DNA from: Paenibacillus catalpae | GTDB taxonomy: Bacteria > Bacillota > Bacilli > Paenibacillales > Paenibacillaceae | Direction: 5' to 3' | Length of the DNA stretch: 64,000 bases | NCBI RefSeq assembly: GCF_900112695.1 | Contig: NZ_FOMT01000001.1 | Coordinates: 744,001-808,000 of the forward strand | Shown here: positions 27,757 through 37,392 of the stretch, one piece after another | Numbering within the stretch: position 1 is the first letter of the stretch | Layout of the letters: every line of letters begins with the position of its first letter | Notes under the pieces: generated by a model | The model's database searches: none | What the model saw: the letters and a program-made list of their open reading frames with translations, nothing else | Told to the model about the DNA's origin: nothing | Translations under genes and position numbers: made by a program

Positions 27757-29298
27757 TTGCATATTTCAATCAAGGCGACAGATGATCAAACCATTATACA
27801 AACGAACTTCTGGAATCATATTCATTTCCACCCGACAGATGCCATAGAGGATATTTGGGGGAAACGCGTACTAGAGAAGGTTGCACAGGATCAAGCAGCC
27901 AAGTATGTGCGAATGTATGCCATGCTGGAGGATATTGTAACAAGATCACCGGGCGGGGAGCTTCAGTATGATTTTACCATGAATGATCATCGGCTTGATT
28001 ATTTGCTCGGGCTCGGCTTCAAGCCGCTCATCTGCTATAATTTCATGCCTCGTGCCATAGCCAAAAACCCGCTGCAGCTATCGAAGCTGGAGCGTTACAA
28101 AGGCAAACGTATCAATTATTCCGAACCGGCAGATTATCTGGAGTGGCAAGAGGTTGTTTATCAGTATGCCAGACATGTAACAGAGCGGTATGGTATTGAA
28201 GAGGTTAAGCAATGGTATATGCACTGCTGGAACGAGCCTGATCTCCATTACTGGCTCTCTGATCAAATCTATGCGGTGCACCAGGAAAAGCTCCCGGCCT
28301 ACTGCCGGTTGTATGATCATTTTGCCGCGGGAGTGAAGCGCGTGTCTTCGGTCCTTCGCATAGGCGGTCCTTCCGCTTGTTATGATCGCAACTTCGTAGA
28401 TGCCTTCCTTCGGCATACGAGAGAGGGCAGGAACGATGCGACCGGGGAAGTGGGTACTCCTATCGATTTCTTCTCCGTCCATGTCTATTCCATTAACCCG
28501 GCTGAATTCAGCAAAGGTCTGCGGCCAAGCGTCAATGGAATTGTCCAGAATATATTCCAGGAATATTCCGATATAGCGAAACGTCATGGCTATGGCGATT
28601 TGGAAATTATCGCGGATGAATGGGGAGCCAGCAGCAACGGCTTCAGTAATGTTGACCACTATCCGGACCTGATTTTCAGGGAGACCGAGTATTTTCCGGC
28701 TTTCTACGTTCGCATGGTGGATACGTTAATCCGTGAGATGCCCAAACGGCAAATTCCGCTTGGCAAGATGATGATCTGTCTGTCGGGGCAGCATCATCTG
28801 GATCGGGATTTCGAGGGTTACCGCAGCTTCTTCACCTTAAATGATTACAAAAAGCCAATTTATAACGGCTATGTTCTTATGGCTAAGCTAGGGAACAGAC
28901 TGCTGTCACACCAGACCGTCGATATGGAAGAAGGAGTTGGGATCATTCCAACACAGGACGATAACGGCAGCTATAAAATCGCTTTGTATTATACAGATGA
29001 CGATTTCTCCAAGAAGCTGGGCAGCAAGCGGGTTTCCCTTCGTCTGGAAGGTATCGAGGGACGCTGCCGGATTCGCCACTATCGATTGGATCATACGCAT
29101 AGCAATGCGTTTACGACGTTCAAAGAGTTAGGCAGTCCGTCGCAGCCAACACAGCAGCAGCGGGAAGCCATTCAGCAGGCAGGAGAATTGACGCTATATT
29201 ACCCGGAGTACACGGCTGATCTGCAGGGCAGCTATGAAGAGCATATAGTATTAACGGGACATGCGGTCTCCTTTCTGGAATTAGAGCCAATCAATTGA
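27757..29298 (+). CDS. Glycoside hydrolase family 39 (beta-xylosidase-like)
   Basis: A 513-residue clan GH-A enzyme. The acid/base Glu lies in HCWNEPDLHYW near residue 160 and the candidate nucleophile Glu in IIADEWGASS near 288, both GH39 landmarks. An N-terminal FWNHIHFHP and the KYVRMYAMLEDI strand are also typical. A C-terminal beta-sandwich (about 385-513) is present. There is no signal peptide, so it works on imported oligosaccharides. GH39 includes beta-xylosidases and alpha-L-iduronidase-like enzymes; the specificity is not decided here. Start TTG 27757 after GGGGG. It is cotranscribed with the two GH88-type genes upstream. Confidence 0.88.
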   Translation: MHISIKATDDQTIIQTNFWNHIHFHPTDAIEDIWGKRVLEKVAQDQAAKYVRMYAMLEDIVTRSPGGELQYDFTMNDHRLDYLLGLGFKPLICYNFMPRAIAKNPLQLSKLERYKGKRINYSEPADYLEWQEVVYQYARHVTERYGIEEVKQWYMHCWNEPDLHYWLSDQIYAVHQEKLPAYCRLYDHFAAGVKRVSSVLRIGGPSACYDRNFVDAFLRHTREGRNDATGEVGTPIDFFSVHVYSINPAEFSKGLRPSVNGIVQNIFQEYSDIAKRHGYGDLEIIADEWGASSNGFSNVDHYPDLIFRETEYFPAFYVRMVDTLIREMPKRQIPLGKMMICLSGQHHLDRDFEGYRSFFTLNDYKKPIYNGYVLMAKLGNRLLSHQTVDMEEGVGIIPTQDDNGSYKIALYYTDDDFSKKLGSKRVSLRLEGIEGRCRIRHYRLDHTHSNAFTTFKELGSPSQPTQQQREAIQQAGELTLYYPEYTADLQGSYEEHIVLTGHAVSFLELEPIN

Positions 29299-29350
29299 AT
29301 GAGCAATACATTTTCTAAATGAGGAGGATCGCCAGGTGAAATATACTTAG

Positions 29351-29575
<225 letters not shown>

Positions 29576-29580
29576 ATATA

Positions 29581-29625
29581 AAGTGCAGAAACTTGCTCTG
29601 GCAAAAATTCTGCACTTTTTATTTT
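29581..29625 (+). terminator. Terminator after the ferredoxin gene
   Basis: A perfect 10-bp stem (29581-29590 with 29608-29617), then TTTATTTTT. Confidence 0.8.
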
Positions 29626-29656
29626 TGGTCTAGGTAAATAGAGGATCGCCTCTTAT

Positions 29657-29755
29657 TATACGCATGTTAACAGCTTCATTAGATTTAACCTTGAGAGGAA
29701 TAAACGGTTTAAGGGGATGTCGCCGAACCAGTATCGCAAAATATATATGCAATAA
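29657..29755 (+). pseudogene. C-terminal remnant of an AraC regulator
   Basis: A frame ending at TAA 29753-29755 reads HVNSFIRF, then RFKGMSPNQYRK, the classic end of the AraC helix-turn-helix domain. Everything upstream of about 29640 is lost. It is followed at once by a hairpin terminator. A relic of a deleted regulator gene that once followed or preceded the ferredoxin. Confidence 0.7.
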
Positions 29756-29800
29756 AGCAGCTTTCTCTCACAAAATTGGGGAAGGGCTGCTTTTTTTGTT
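29754..29800 (+). terminator. Terminator of the lost AraC gene
   Basis: An 8-bp stem (29754-29761 with 29786-29793), 24-base loop, seven T then GTTTTT. It overlaps the remnant stop codon, as expected for that gene's own terminator. Confidence 0.65.
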
Positions 29801-30040
29801 TTTCTAGATTTTGGAGGCTTTTCTATCAAGTCGGTTTTGAACTTCGGGAGGGACTTAGGGAGAACAAGCAAAGCTAATTAGGGAAATATGGAGCGCGGCT
29901 AATCCTAGAACAAATTCATCCCCATGCGAGGATGGATTTATGTGCTTTTGGCAACCGAATCATTGCTTTTAACTAAATCATTGCCTGCCAAAACTCGGTA
30001 TAGTTAAGTTATTCCAATGATTAAATGAGCTGTTTAAGAA
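29801..30040. other. Non-coding stretch before the oxygenase gene
   Basis: Nothing coding or clearly structured is seen. It must hold the promoter of the dioxygenase gene at 30041, but no convincing -35/-10 pair could be fixed by eye. Confidence 0.4.
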
Positions 30041-30955
30041 ATGAGTACACGTGCATTTAACGAAGCACCGGAAGCCGATGCAAGTCTGCAGCAAGTCATT
30101 ACGGATGAACAAGCCCAATTCTTCCTGGATAACGGTTATCTAGTTATCCGAAATGTCGTGAGAAAAGAAGAACTTCGGCGGCTGCAGGAGCAAACTCTTC
30201 AGATTGTGGAGAAGGGACTTGCGGGTCAGCCGGAAGACAGCGACTACCTGTACCGGATCCGGACAAATGGAGAAAAGGTTTATTGGCGGACGGAGTATAT
30301 CATTGACAAGTGCGAGGCAAACAAAGTGCTTTTGGGCCATCCGTTTATTCTGCAAACCGTCGAGAAGCTGCAAGGGGCCAACTTTATCCCGACGTGGGAT
30401 TCGTTAGTCGTTAAAGCGCCAAACAACGCGGCATCCGTCCCTTGGCACCGCGATGCGGCTGTACCGGTAGGCTGTCAGGATCCAAGACCGATCTTTAACG
30501 TGGATTTCTATCTGGACGATGCGGATGAACGCTCTTGTCTGTGGGTGATTCCGGGCAGTCATAGTTGGCCAGCGTCTGAAGCCCAAGAACGCTGCTCTAG
30601 ACCAGGTTTTGAGATGGGCGATGCGGTTCCGGTTCCGATGAAAGCGGGTGATGTGATTCTGCACAATATTCAGCTGCTGCACGGATCACCGGAGGGGGAA
30701 GGAAACGCCATGCGCCGTACCGTCTATTATGAATTCCGTGCCGGAGAGATAGAGGCTCAGCACGGACCGCATACAATGGCCTATCTTCCGCTCAAGCAGC
30801 GCATCTTGCAGGATTGCATAAGCAGAAGGCAGCAATGCGATTATATCGAAGGAGAGAAGGCATTCGTGTACAAGCCAACCGGAGCCTTACCCGTTTCAGG
30901 CAATGAGGCTCCCGAATCCTACCGCGTCCTTCATGAAAAGTATTGGAGAGAATAA
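30041..30955 (+). CDS. Phytanoyl-CoA dioxygenase (PhyH) family protein
   Basis: A 304-residue Fe(II)/2-oxoglutarate-dependent oxygenase of the PhyH family. The facial triad is visible: WHRDAA near residue 132 (His-x-Asp) and LLHGSP near 208 (distal His), with Arg in MRRTVYYEFR as the likely 2-oxoglutarate binder. No signal peptide, so cytoplasmic. In soil bacilli such oxygenases hydroxylate small metabolites or modified sugars; the substrate is unknown here. The ribosome binding site is weak (TTTAAGAA). It is convergent with an AraC regulator that ends 10 bases away. Confidence 0.88.
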   Translation: MSTRAFNEAPEADASLQQVITDEQAQFFLDNGYLVIRNVVRKEELRRLQEQTLQIVEKGLAGQPEDSDYLYRIRTNGEKVYWRTEYIIDKCEANKVLLGHPFILQTVEKLQGANFIPTWDSLVVKAPNNAASVPWHRDAAVPVGCQDPRPIFNVDFYLDDADERSCLWVIPGSHSWPASEAQERCSRPGFEMGDAVPVPMKAGDVILHNIQLLHGSPEGEGNAMRRTVYYEFRAGEIEAQHGPHTMAYLPLKQRILQDCISRRQQCDYIEGEKAFVYKPTGALPVSGNEAPESYRVLHEKYWRE

Positions 30956-30964
30956 GCGAAGAGA

Positions 30965-31819
30965 TCAGGAATGAATCAGGTTAGCGCAGAACTGACTTAA
31001 GCTATGCCCTGTTTTCTTTTTGAACATCCGGCCAAAGGTATGGACATCCGAATAACCAACGCGTTCAGCAATCTCGCTGATCGTAAGGTTGGTTTGGATC
31101 GCCAGCTCTTTGGCCTTATTTATTCGGATCCAGGTCAAATATTGCATGGGCGACATCCCCATATATTTGCGGAAGGTATGCAGCAAGTGATTCTTGCTCC
31201 AGCCGCTTAGCTGCTCTAATTCCTTTAGCAGCACTTCCCGGTGATAGTTGTCATGCAAGTAATTTTTGACAAGTACCAGCTCAGGTTTGTTGGAATCGTT
31301 GGATTTCGCGCCGGAATCTTGCTTGAATTGATGGGAGGCGTCGGACAGGATTCGCATAAGAAGACTCTGGCATCGCATCTGGTGATCCAAGCCGGGTTGT
31401 CTGTAAGAAACGACAAGTTCCGATAGCGAGTTATCAATGGGATGATCGGCAAAGTTCCCGAGGTAATGCTCCTCCGAGAAAAGTTCCGAAACAGGAAAAG
31501 CGGACATTCCAAAGTGAAAAACGATAGAAATACAGACATAGCTCTGCGAGGGATGCGGCAATATGGAATGGCGTTCTTTGGGACGATGAAAGAGAAGATC
31601 TCCGCGTCTTGTCGTATATGTCCTTCCTTCAATCGGATAGTCTGCACACCCGTCAACAACATATTGAAGTACATACTGCTTCATCTCCCGGTTATGAATA
31701 GCCCAATCATTGGGAGCGGAGAACATATGGGCAAGCGTAATAAAAGGGGGGTAGTAATAGTCAGGCAATATGCCGATCGTTTCTTGCGGACCAAGTGCAG
31801 AAAGCGTGTTGTGATCCAT
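30965..31819 (-). CDS. AraC family transcriptional regulator
   Basis: 284 residues from ATG 31819, chosen for AGAAGGAG eight bases upstream; the frame extends 42 codons further without a ribosome binding site. N-terminal cupin-type sensor (about 20-130; RRGDLLFHRPKERH), C-terminal AraC helix-turn-helix pair (about 185-280; ELEQLSGWSKNHLLHTFRKYMGM and SEIAERVGYSDVHTFGRMFKKKTG). It is probably cotranscribed behind the XylR-like gene (58 bases apart) and likely regulates the neighbouring oxygenase or oxidoreductase genes. Confidence 0.85.
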   Translation of the reverse strand: MDHNTLSALGPQETIGILPDYYYPPFITLAHMFSAPNDWAIHNREMKQYVLQYVVDGCADYPIEGRTYTTRRGDLLFHRPKERHSILPHPSQSYVCISIVFHFGMSAFPVSELFSEEHYLGNFADHPIDNSLSELVVSYRQPGLDHQMRCQSLLMRILSDASHQFKQDSGAKSNDSNKPELVLVKNYLHDNYHREVLLKELEQLSGWSKNHLLHTFRKYMGMSPMQYLTWIRINKAKELAIQTNLTISEIAERVGYSDVHTFGRMFKKKTGHSLSQFCANLIHS

Positions 31820-31877
31820 AAGGTTTGCTCCTTCTGAAAGGATAATGATGATGAAGGTAGAGTGATTCCCCAATCGC

Positions 31878-33065
31878 CTATAAATTAGATTGCTGCTCCC
31901 GATAAGCTCCCGGAGATAATCCGGTATGCTTCTTAAATGCAACACTCATATATTCCGAGTGTTTGTATCCGACCTGATCGGCGATAACCGGCAGTGTCCA
32001 GTCGGTTTCCGTCAGGAGTCTTGCAATTAGTTTCATCTTCACGGCTATAATTTCTTCATGCGGCGTACGACCCAGTGCGGCTTGAAAGCGATGGTCCAGC
32101 GATCTTCGCGATAACGGGATTACCTTAAGCAAATCATTAACTTTGAGATCCTCGTAGGCGTGCTCTCTAATGTATCGAATGGCGTCCGCGACATAAGGAT
32201 CTTCCACCGCAATGATGTCCGTTGACATTCGGGTTACCACCTCGACGGGTTCAATTCGGTGAATATCGGGAGCAACTGGAACACCAGACATTAATGAATC
32301 CAGAAGGGCTGCCGCCTGATATCCCGTCTCGACCGCATTTGGCTGTATGCTGGATAGAGGAGGGGAAGATAAGTTGCAAAGCAGGCTGTCATTGTCAACG
32401 CTAATGACGGCGGCTTCCTCCGGAACGTTAACATTAGCCAGCCGGCAGGCTTCAAGCAGCTTCAAAGCGGTATTATCGTAACAGGCCATAATCCCAACGG
32501 GCTTAGGCAAACCGCTTGCCCAGCTGGCCATTTGATCTCGTTCTTCTCTGCTTGAGGAATGCGGATTCCGGTAATAAGAATGGACGCTGAAACCTCTGTC
32601 TTTAAGGTAGCTTTCGAAATGGAAGCCTCTAGCCCTAGACCATTGGAAGACAGGCTCCCCGCAATAGGCAAAATGCTTAAATCCGCGGCTTAGCAGATGT
32701 TCAGCTGCCCACTCGGCAATCGTACGATCGTTCGTTTCGACGCATGGCAGCTCGGGCAGCAAGCGTGAGGCGCTTAAATCAACAGCGGGAAGCTGCATGG
32801 AGCTTACAAGGCGGGCCATCTGTTCTGTCTCGATTCTTGCGATTAAACCATCTCCGCGCCAATCCGCCAGCCAGGAGAAGTCGGTATCCAGGCGGCTGTG
32901 TTCCCCCAAATAGATGGACCATGGCCGATGCGTGCGTGTATAGGCAATTATTCCCTTCAATAATCCTCGAGCGTACTCATTTGAGGTTTCGATGAGCAAG
33001 GCGACATGTTTCTGCGGCTGATCGGAACCTCTCTTCTGTTGTCTTTCAGGTGTAAAATTATTCAT
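31878..33065 (-). CDS. XylR-type regulator (LacI-like sensor fused to AraC DNA-binding domain)
   Basis: A 395-residue regulator with the architecture of E. coli XylR: an N-terminal periplasmic-binding-protein-like sugar sensor (about 20-285; HVALLIETSNEYARGLLKGI opens the first lobe, VISVDNDSLLCNL lies in the second) and a C-terminal AraC helix-turn-helix pair (about 290-392; NDLLKVIPLSRRSLDHRFQ and VGYKHSEYMSVAFKKHTGL). It is divergent from the Gfo/Idh/MocA gene at 33232 and is the best candidate to control it, with the shared 166-base gap holding the operator. The family usually senses a pentose; the true ligand is unknown. Confidence 0.9.
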   Translation of the reverse strand: MNNFTPERQQKRGSDQPQKHVALLIETSNEYARGLLKGIIAYTRTHRPWSIYLGEHSRLDTDFSWLADWRGDGLIARIETEQMARLVSSMQLPAVDLSASRLLPELPCVETNDRTIAEWAAEHLLSRGFKHFAYCGEPVFQWSRARGFHFESYLKDRGFSVHSYYRNPHSSSREERDQMASWASGLPKPVGIMACYDNTALKLLEACRLANVNVPEEAAVISVDNDSLLCNLSSPPLSSIQPNAVETGYQAAALLDSLMSGVPVAPDIHRIEPVEVVTRMSTDIIAVEDPYVADAIRYIREHAYEDLKVNDLLKVIPLSRRSLDHRFQAALGRTPHEEIIAVKMKLIARLLTETDWTLPVIADQVGYKHSEYMSVAFKKHTGLSPGAYREQQSNL

Positions 33066-33231
33066 CTCGTTTGCTCCTAGCCATAACTTCTCCTGTATGT
33101 ATAAGCCTTTCGGAGCGGGATGTCAAATGTAAAAAAGCTTATGATGTTAGCTTGATTCCTCCTCGACCTGTCTTTGTTTCGGCCTTATCCTATTTCTTGC
33201 AGGGACTTCAAATAAGAAGGGAACAAAAGTG

Positions 33232-34341
33232 ATGAATACGAATCAAAAAGTTAGAGTAGCAATTGCTGGATTAGGTTTCGGATCGGAATTTATTCCGATC
33301 TATCAGCGTCATCCGCAAGCTGAACTTGTGGCGGTTTGCCAGCGTTCCGCAGATAAACTGAAGGAGGTGGCCGATCACTTCGGAATCAAAGGGAGGTATG
33401 TAAGCTTCGACGAGATGCTTAAGGATCCGGACATTGATGCCGTGCATATCAATACACCAATTCCGGACCATGCCGAGCAGAGCATCAAGGCACTGCTTGC
33501 CGGCAAGCATGTGGCGTGTACGGTTCCAATGGCAACTTCCATAGAAGATTGTCATCGCGTTGTGGAAGCACAGCGTGTATCGGGCAAGCATTACATGATG
33601 ATGGAGACAGCCGTTTATACCAGGGAGTTCTTGTATGTCAAGGAGTTAAGAGATAGCGGTCAACTGGGACGCATTCAATTCATGAGAGGGGCGCATCAGC
33701 AGGAAATGGCCGGATGGCCGGGCTATTGGGAGGGTCTTCCGCCTATGCATTATGCGACGCATGCCGTCAGTCCGCTGCTGGCTCTTGCAGGAACGGAGGC
33801 AGAGAGCGTACTATGTCTCGGATCCGGACTTATTAACGAGAAGCTGGCAAGCCGGTACGGAAGCCCGTTCGCTGTGGAATCAGCCCTATTCCAGCTGAAG
33901 GAGTCTCCGGTTGCCATGGAAGTAACCCGTTCTTTGTTTGAAACAGCAAGGGAATATGTAGAGAGCTTTGATATATACGGAGACCGGATGAGCTTCGAGT
34001 GGCAGCAGCAAGAGCATGAAGAGCCCGTTGTATTCAGAGGAGAAGCAGGGGCTAAAGTAAAGGTGCCCGATTATGCGCATCTGCTCCCGGAAGAAATTCG
34101 GATGTTTACTACACAAGGAGTTTACGATGGTGACAATCAACATCTATCCTTCACCCAGGGCAGCGGCCACGGCGGCTCGCATCCTCACCTAGCGCATGAA
34201 TTTATTGCAAGCATTATTCAGAACCGTGCCCCATTCCCGGATATTTTCACCTCCGCGAACTGGACAAGCGCAGGATTATGCGCACATGAATCGGCGATGC
34301 AAGGCGGACTGAAGATTATGCTGCCTGATTTCAGATATTAA
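33232..34341 (+). CDS. Gfo/Idh/MocA family oxidoreductase
   Basis: A 369-residue NAD(P)-type sugar or polyol dehydrogenase-like protein. The Rossmann motif AIAGLGFGSEF is at the N-terminus. The motif that normally reads EKP, whose Lys is catalytic in this family, is replaced: GKHVACTVPMAT near residue 92. The C-terminal domain carries MMMETAVYTREF and HYATHAVSP, with conserved His. So fold and cofactor site are kept but the standard Lys is missing, as in the broken neighbour at 34421-35517. ATG 33232 is favoured over GTG 33229. The product may be a dehydrogenase with altered chemistry. Confidence 0.85.
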   Translation: MNTNQKVRVAIAGLGFGSEFIPIYQRHPQAELVAVCQRSADKLKEVADHFGIKGRYVSFDEMLKDPDIDAVHINTPIPDHAEQSIKALLAGKHVACTVPMATSIEDCHRVVEAQRVSGKHYMMMETAVYTREFLYVKELRDSGQLGRIQFMRGAHQQEMAGWPGYWEGLPPMHYATHAVSPLLALAGTEAESVLCLGSGLINEKLASRYGSPFAVESALFQLKESPVAMEVTRSLFETAREYVESFDIYGDRMSFEWQQQEHEEPVVFRGEAGAKVKVPDYAHLLPEEIRMFTTQGVYDGDNQHLSFTQGSGHGGSHPHLAHEFIASIIQNRAPFPDIFTSANWTSAGLCAHESAMQGGLKIMLPDFRY

Positions 34342-34364
34342 CGAGAAGAAGACAAAAAAAGCAT

Positions 34365-34401
34365 GAAAGCCCCAGAGTTGGATAATCCAACCGGGGCTTT
34401 C
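34365..34401. terminator. Bidirectional terminator between convergent oxidoreductase genes
   Basis: An outer 9-bp stem GAAAGCCCC (34365-34373) with 34393-34401 and an inner stem (34377-34382 with 34386-34391). Flanked by an A-tract, so it can stop both strands. Confidence 0.75.
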
Positions 34402-34420
34402 TGCATGACTCTATGAAAAC

Positions 34421-35517
34421 TTAGCTAAACAAAGGAATTACGATTTCAGCGCCGCCTTTCAGCGCCGATTCGTGCGCGCAGATGCCGGCAGCTGTCCAGT
34501 TAGCCGACGTAACGGCATCAATCCACGGGTTCCGCTTCTCGACGATACTGCGGATAAACTCGTGTACAAGATGAGGGTGTGATCCGTGATGGCCACCGTC
34601 GGCATGATGAGCGATTTCTTTTGGCAGAAGGCCTCGGAAGTCCGGTTTCTCGGTAATGCGCTGCGGAACGTACTTAAGTCCCCAGGCATCAGGCGGCTGC
34701 TCCTCTTTCCGGTACAAGACAGGTGCTTCGTCATGGTCATGCCATTCGAAACTAATATCTTCGCCGTATACGTTAAAGGACTCCAGACTTCCTCTTGCCG
34801 TATGGAAAAGTGTACGCGTAACCTCCGCGCTTAGCATGCCATCTTCCAATTGGAAAATGGCTGATTCAATGGGGAATGGATTTCCGTAAGTCTGTTTAAG
34901 TTCTTCCCTCATATATCCCGAACCAAAGCAATGCACCTTTGCTGCTCTCATTTTGCTAATTGCCAGTAAAGGAGCGACGGCATGCGTGGAGTAATGCATG
35001 GGGGGAAGACCAGACCAATAGGCTGGCCAGTTCTCCATATCCTGATAGTGGGCTCCCCGCAGAAATTGGATTTTGCCGAATTCCCCCTGTTCCACCAGCT
35101 GTTTCACCATTAGAAAATAATACGTATAAACCGCTGTTTCCATCATCATATAATTTTTTTGCATGGTTCGGGACGCGTCGACTATAGCATGAAGTTCTTC
35201 CAGCGTTGTGCCCATCGGAACGGCGCAAGCGCAATGCTTTCCGCTGTTCAGAATAGCCAGGGACTGCTGAGCATGGAGCGGAATGGCGTTAATAGATGTA
35301 CAGCATCGTATTGATCGGATGAGATTATTTCATCCAGATTAGTATGTCTTCGATCCATGGCAACGCCAAGCTCGTCTCCGAGCTTATGAAGTTTTAACTC
35401 ATTTACCACACATAGTCCTACGTATTCAACATCAGGATGATCCTTGTATATTCGGGCGAAACTTGCGCCAAAGCCTAAGCCAACTACCGCGATGCGGACT
35501 TTCGGGGAATGTCCCAT
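34421..35517 (-). pseudogene. Gfo/Idh/MocA oxidoreductase with a -1 frameshift
   Basis: The N-terminal part (start 35517, opening MGHSPKVRIAVVGLGFGASF) runs out of frame near 35295; the C-terminal part continues in another frame to the stop at 34421. Adding one A at CCATTCCGC restores TPIPLHAQQSLAIL and an open gene of about 365 residues. It is a close paralogue of the gene at 33232, sharing the MMMETAVYT, PPMHYSTHAV and SHPHLVHEF blocks. It too has lost the catalytic EKP motif (GKHCACAVPMGTT). True inactivation or a sequencing error cannot be told apart from sequence alone. Confidence 0.8.
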
Positions 35518-35752
35518 GATTGATTCTCCTCATCATAAATTCTTTTCACTCTATTATATAGTCGAGCAAAAGGACAGGCGATGAGATATCGGGCAAGCAT
35601 CTTGAGAACTTTTACAAGTTAGCGGAATCGATGTCGGATAGAAGTTCCGAAGATAAATCAACTTTACAGGAAATAACGAGAGGTATGATGAAGGGCTTCT
35701 CCATTATGATTGGGACATCAACAACAATTACAATAACGGAGGGGAAATACGG

Positions 35753-36490
35753 ATGGAAAATGCTACACTTTTAAAGCAGGAAGTCGAGTTTTATAAGAAA
35801 AACGGGTACTTGCTCCACAAGAAGCAATTATTCAGCGAGGACAAAATGAAGGAGCTGAGCGGCATCTTCGAAGAGCAATGGGAGCTGGTCGGCAGGAAAC
35901 TGAACAGCGAGCTGGACACCCCGCACTTCCGGGACGAGCGTCTGCTCAAGTTCCTGCTTAGCGAAGAGGTGCTCGACTTGGTAGAGCCGATTATCGGCCC
36001 GAATATCGGATTATGGTCAAGTCATTTCATTTGCAAGGAACCGTTGATCGGCAAGCAGACGCCATGGCATGAAGATTCCGCTTATTGGAACGGCCGTTTG
36101 AGCAGCTTCGACAAGATTGTGACGGTGTGGCTTGCGATCGATCGCAGCTGGGAAGAGAACGGCTGTATGCGCGTCATTCCGGGTACCCATGCGGGAGGTT
36201 TTTCCGAGTATGAAGAAGTTGACGGGAAAGAAAATATTTTTCAATCGGAGATCAAAGATATTGATGCTTCCAAGGCCGTATATTTCGAGCTCGATCCGGG
36301 TGAATGTTCTTTGCACGATTCACGCATTATTCACGGCGCTGCGCCTAATAAAAGCCCTTACCGCCGTTGCGGCTATACGATGAGGTACTTCTCGACGGAC
36401 GCAAAAGTGATCGCGGAGAAAAATCCCGGCCATAAAGTATGGCTAGCAAGAGGCAAAGATCTGGCGGGAAGTGCATTCGTCAACCTATAA
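35753..36490 (+). CDS. Phytanoyl-CoA dioxygenase (PhyH) family protein
   Basis: A 245-residue Fe(II)/2-oxoglutarate oxygenase. Iron ligands: TPWHEDSAYW near residue 103 (His-x-Asp) and RIIHGAAPNKS near 191 (distal His), with Arg in YRRCGYTMRYF for the cosubstrate. Shorter than and only distantly related to the oxygenase at 30041. GGAGGGG precedes the ATG. The AraC gene follows 40 bases later, so the two may form a small regulated cassette. Substrate unknown; a cytoplasmic hydroxylation of a small molecule is likely. Confidence 0.88.
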   Translation: MENATLLKQEVEFYKKNGYLLHKKQLFSEDKMKELSGIFEEQWELVGRKLNSELDTPHFRDERLLKFLLSEEVLDLVEPIIGPNIGLWSSHFICKEPLIGKQTPWHEDSAYWNGRLSSFDKIVTVWLAIDRSWEENGCMRVIPGTHAGGFSEYEEVDGKENIFQSEIKDIDASKAVYFELDPGECSLHDSRIIHGAAPNKSPYRRCGYTMRYFSTDAKVIAEKNPGHKVWLARGKDLAGSAFVNL

Positions 36491-36530
36491 TGGAATGAAT
36501 AAATAGAAATGGCGAAAGGAGGAAGAACGG

Positions 36531-37376
36531 ATGAATAACGGATCGCCCGAGCGGCTGCTAGAGAGCAACTATTTGCTCGTATCTTCCTCGTTTCGGATGT
36601 ATAAACAAACGATTACCGACAGAATAGAAACACATTGGCATGATTTCTTTGAAATGGGCTGCATCGTGTCCGGCACGGGGCGCCATATCGTGAACGGCCA
36701 GACCTTCCGTCTTCAGCCGGGCATGGTGTTCCTGCTGACGACGGCTGATTTCCATGAGCTGATTCCGGATGAAGGGCAGACAATCGAGCTGTTCGATTTT
36801 ATATTTAACGACTCTTTATTGCGCCCGGCCATCTACGAATCTATCTTCGGACAAGCAGGACTATTCATTCATACTTTCGCTAGCGAGCATGCGCAGAAGA
36901 TGGAGTCGGAATTCACCCTGTTATGGAACGAGTCGCAGCATTGGCAATTCGGGAGCGAGATTATCGTGCAGGGCAGCTTTGAACGCATAGTTGTTGATCT
37001 TGTCAGACAGATGGGAATGAACGAGCCCTGCGACCCGAACGACAGCAGAGCACCGATGCACCCTTCCGTTCGGAAGGCGCTGCTTTATATCCAGCATCAT
37101 TTCCGCGAACCGGTCTCGCTTGCATGCGCGGCAGATTATGCGGGGTTATCCGCCAATTATTTGAGCGAATGTTTCCGCAAACAAGTCGGCATCTCTTTCC
37201 AGGAATACTTGAATGAGAGACGATTGCAATTTGCCTCGGCTCTTGTCCGAAGCAGTGACCTGCCCATTACGGAAGTGTGCTTCGCGGCGGGATTTAATAC
37301 GATCCCGCATTTCGATCGGACGTTCAAGCGAAAATTCGGATGCTCGCCGAGAGAATATAGGAAGCAGGGGAGTTAA
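36531..37376 (+). CDS. AraC family transcriptional regulator
   Basis: 281 residues. N-terminal cupin sensor (about 20-130; HWHDFFEMGCIVSGTGRH and LQPGMVFLL) and C-terminal AraC helix-turn-helix pair (about 180-280; YAGLSANYLSECFRKQVGISFQEYL and AGFNTIPHFDRTFKRKFGCSPREYR). AAGGAGGAAG lies before the ATG. Placed between an oxygenase and a sugar isomerase fragment, with 16 bases to the latter, it likely governs this small cassette. Confidence 0.88.
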   Translation: MNNGSPERLLESNYLLVSSSFRMYKQTITDRIETHWHDFFEMGCIVSGTGRHIVNGQTFRLQPGMVFLLTTADFHELIPDEGQTIELFDFIFNDSLLRPAIYESIFGQAGLFIHTFASEHAQKMESEFTLLWNESQHWQFGSEIIVQGSFERIVVDLVRQMGMNEPCDPNDSRAPMHPSVRKALLYIQHHFREPVSLACAADYAGLSANYLSECFRKQVGISFQEYLNERRLQFASALVRSSDLPITEVCFAAGFNTIPHFDRTFKRKFGCSPREYRKQGS

Positions 37377-37392
37377 GAAGGAGGGACATTCG

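Noticed and set aside
28078..28659. A 193-codon frame antisense to GH39
   Set aside because: Overlaps the catalytic core of GH39 and shows no start signal.
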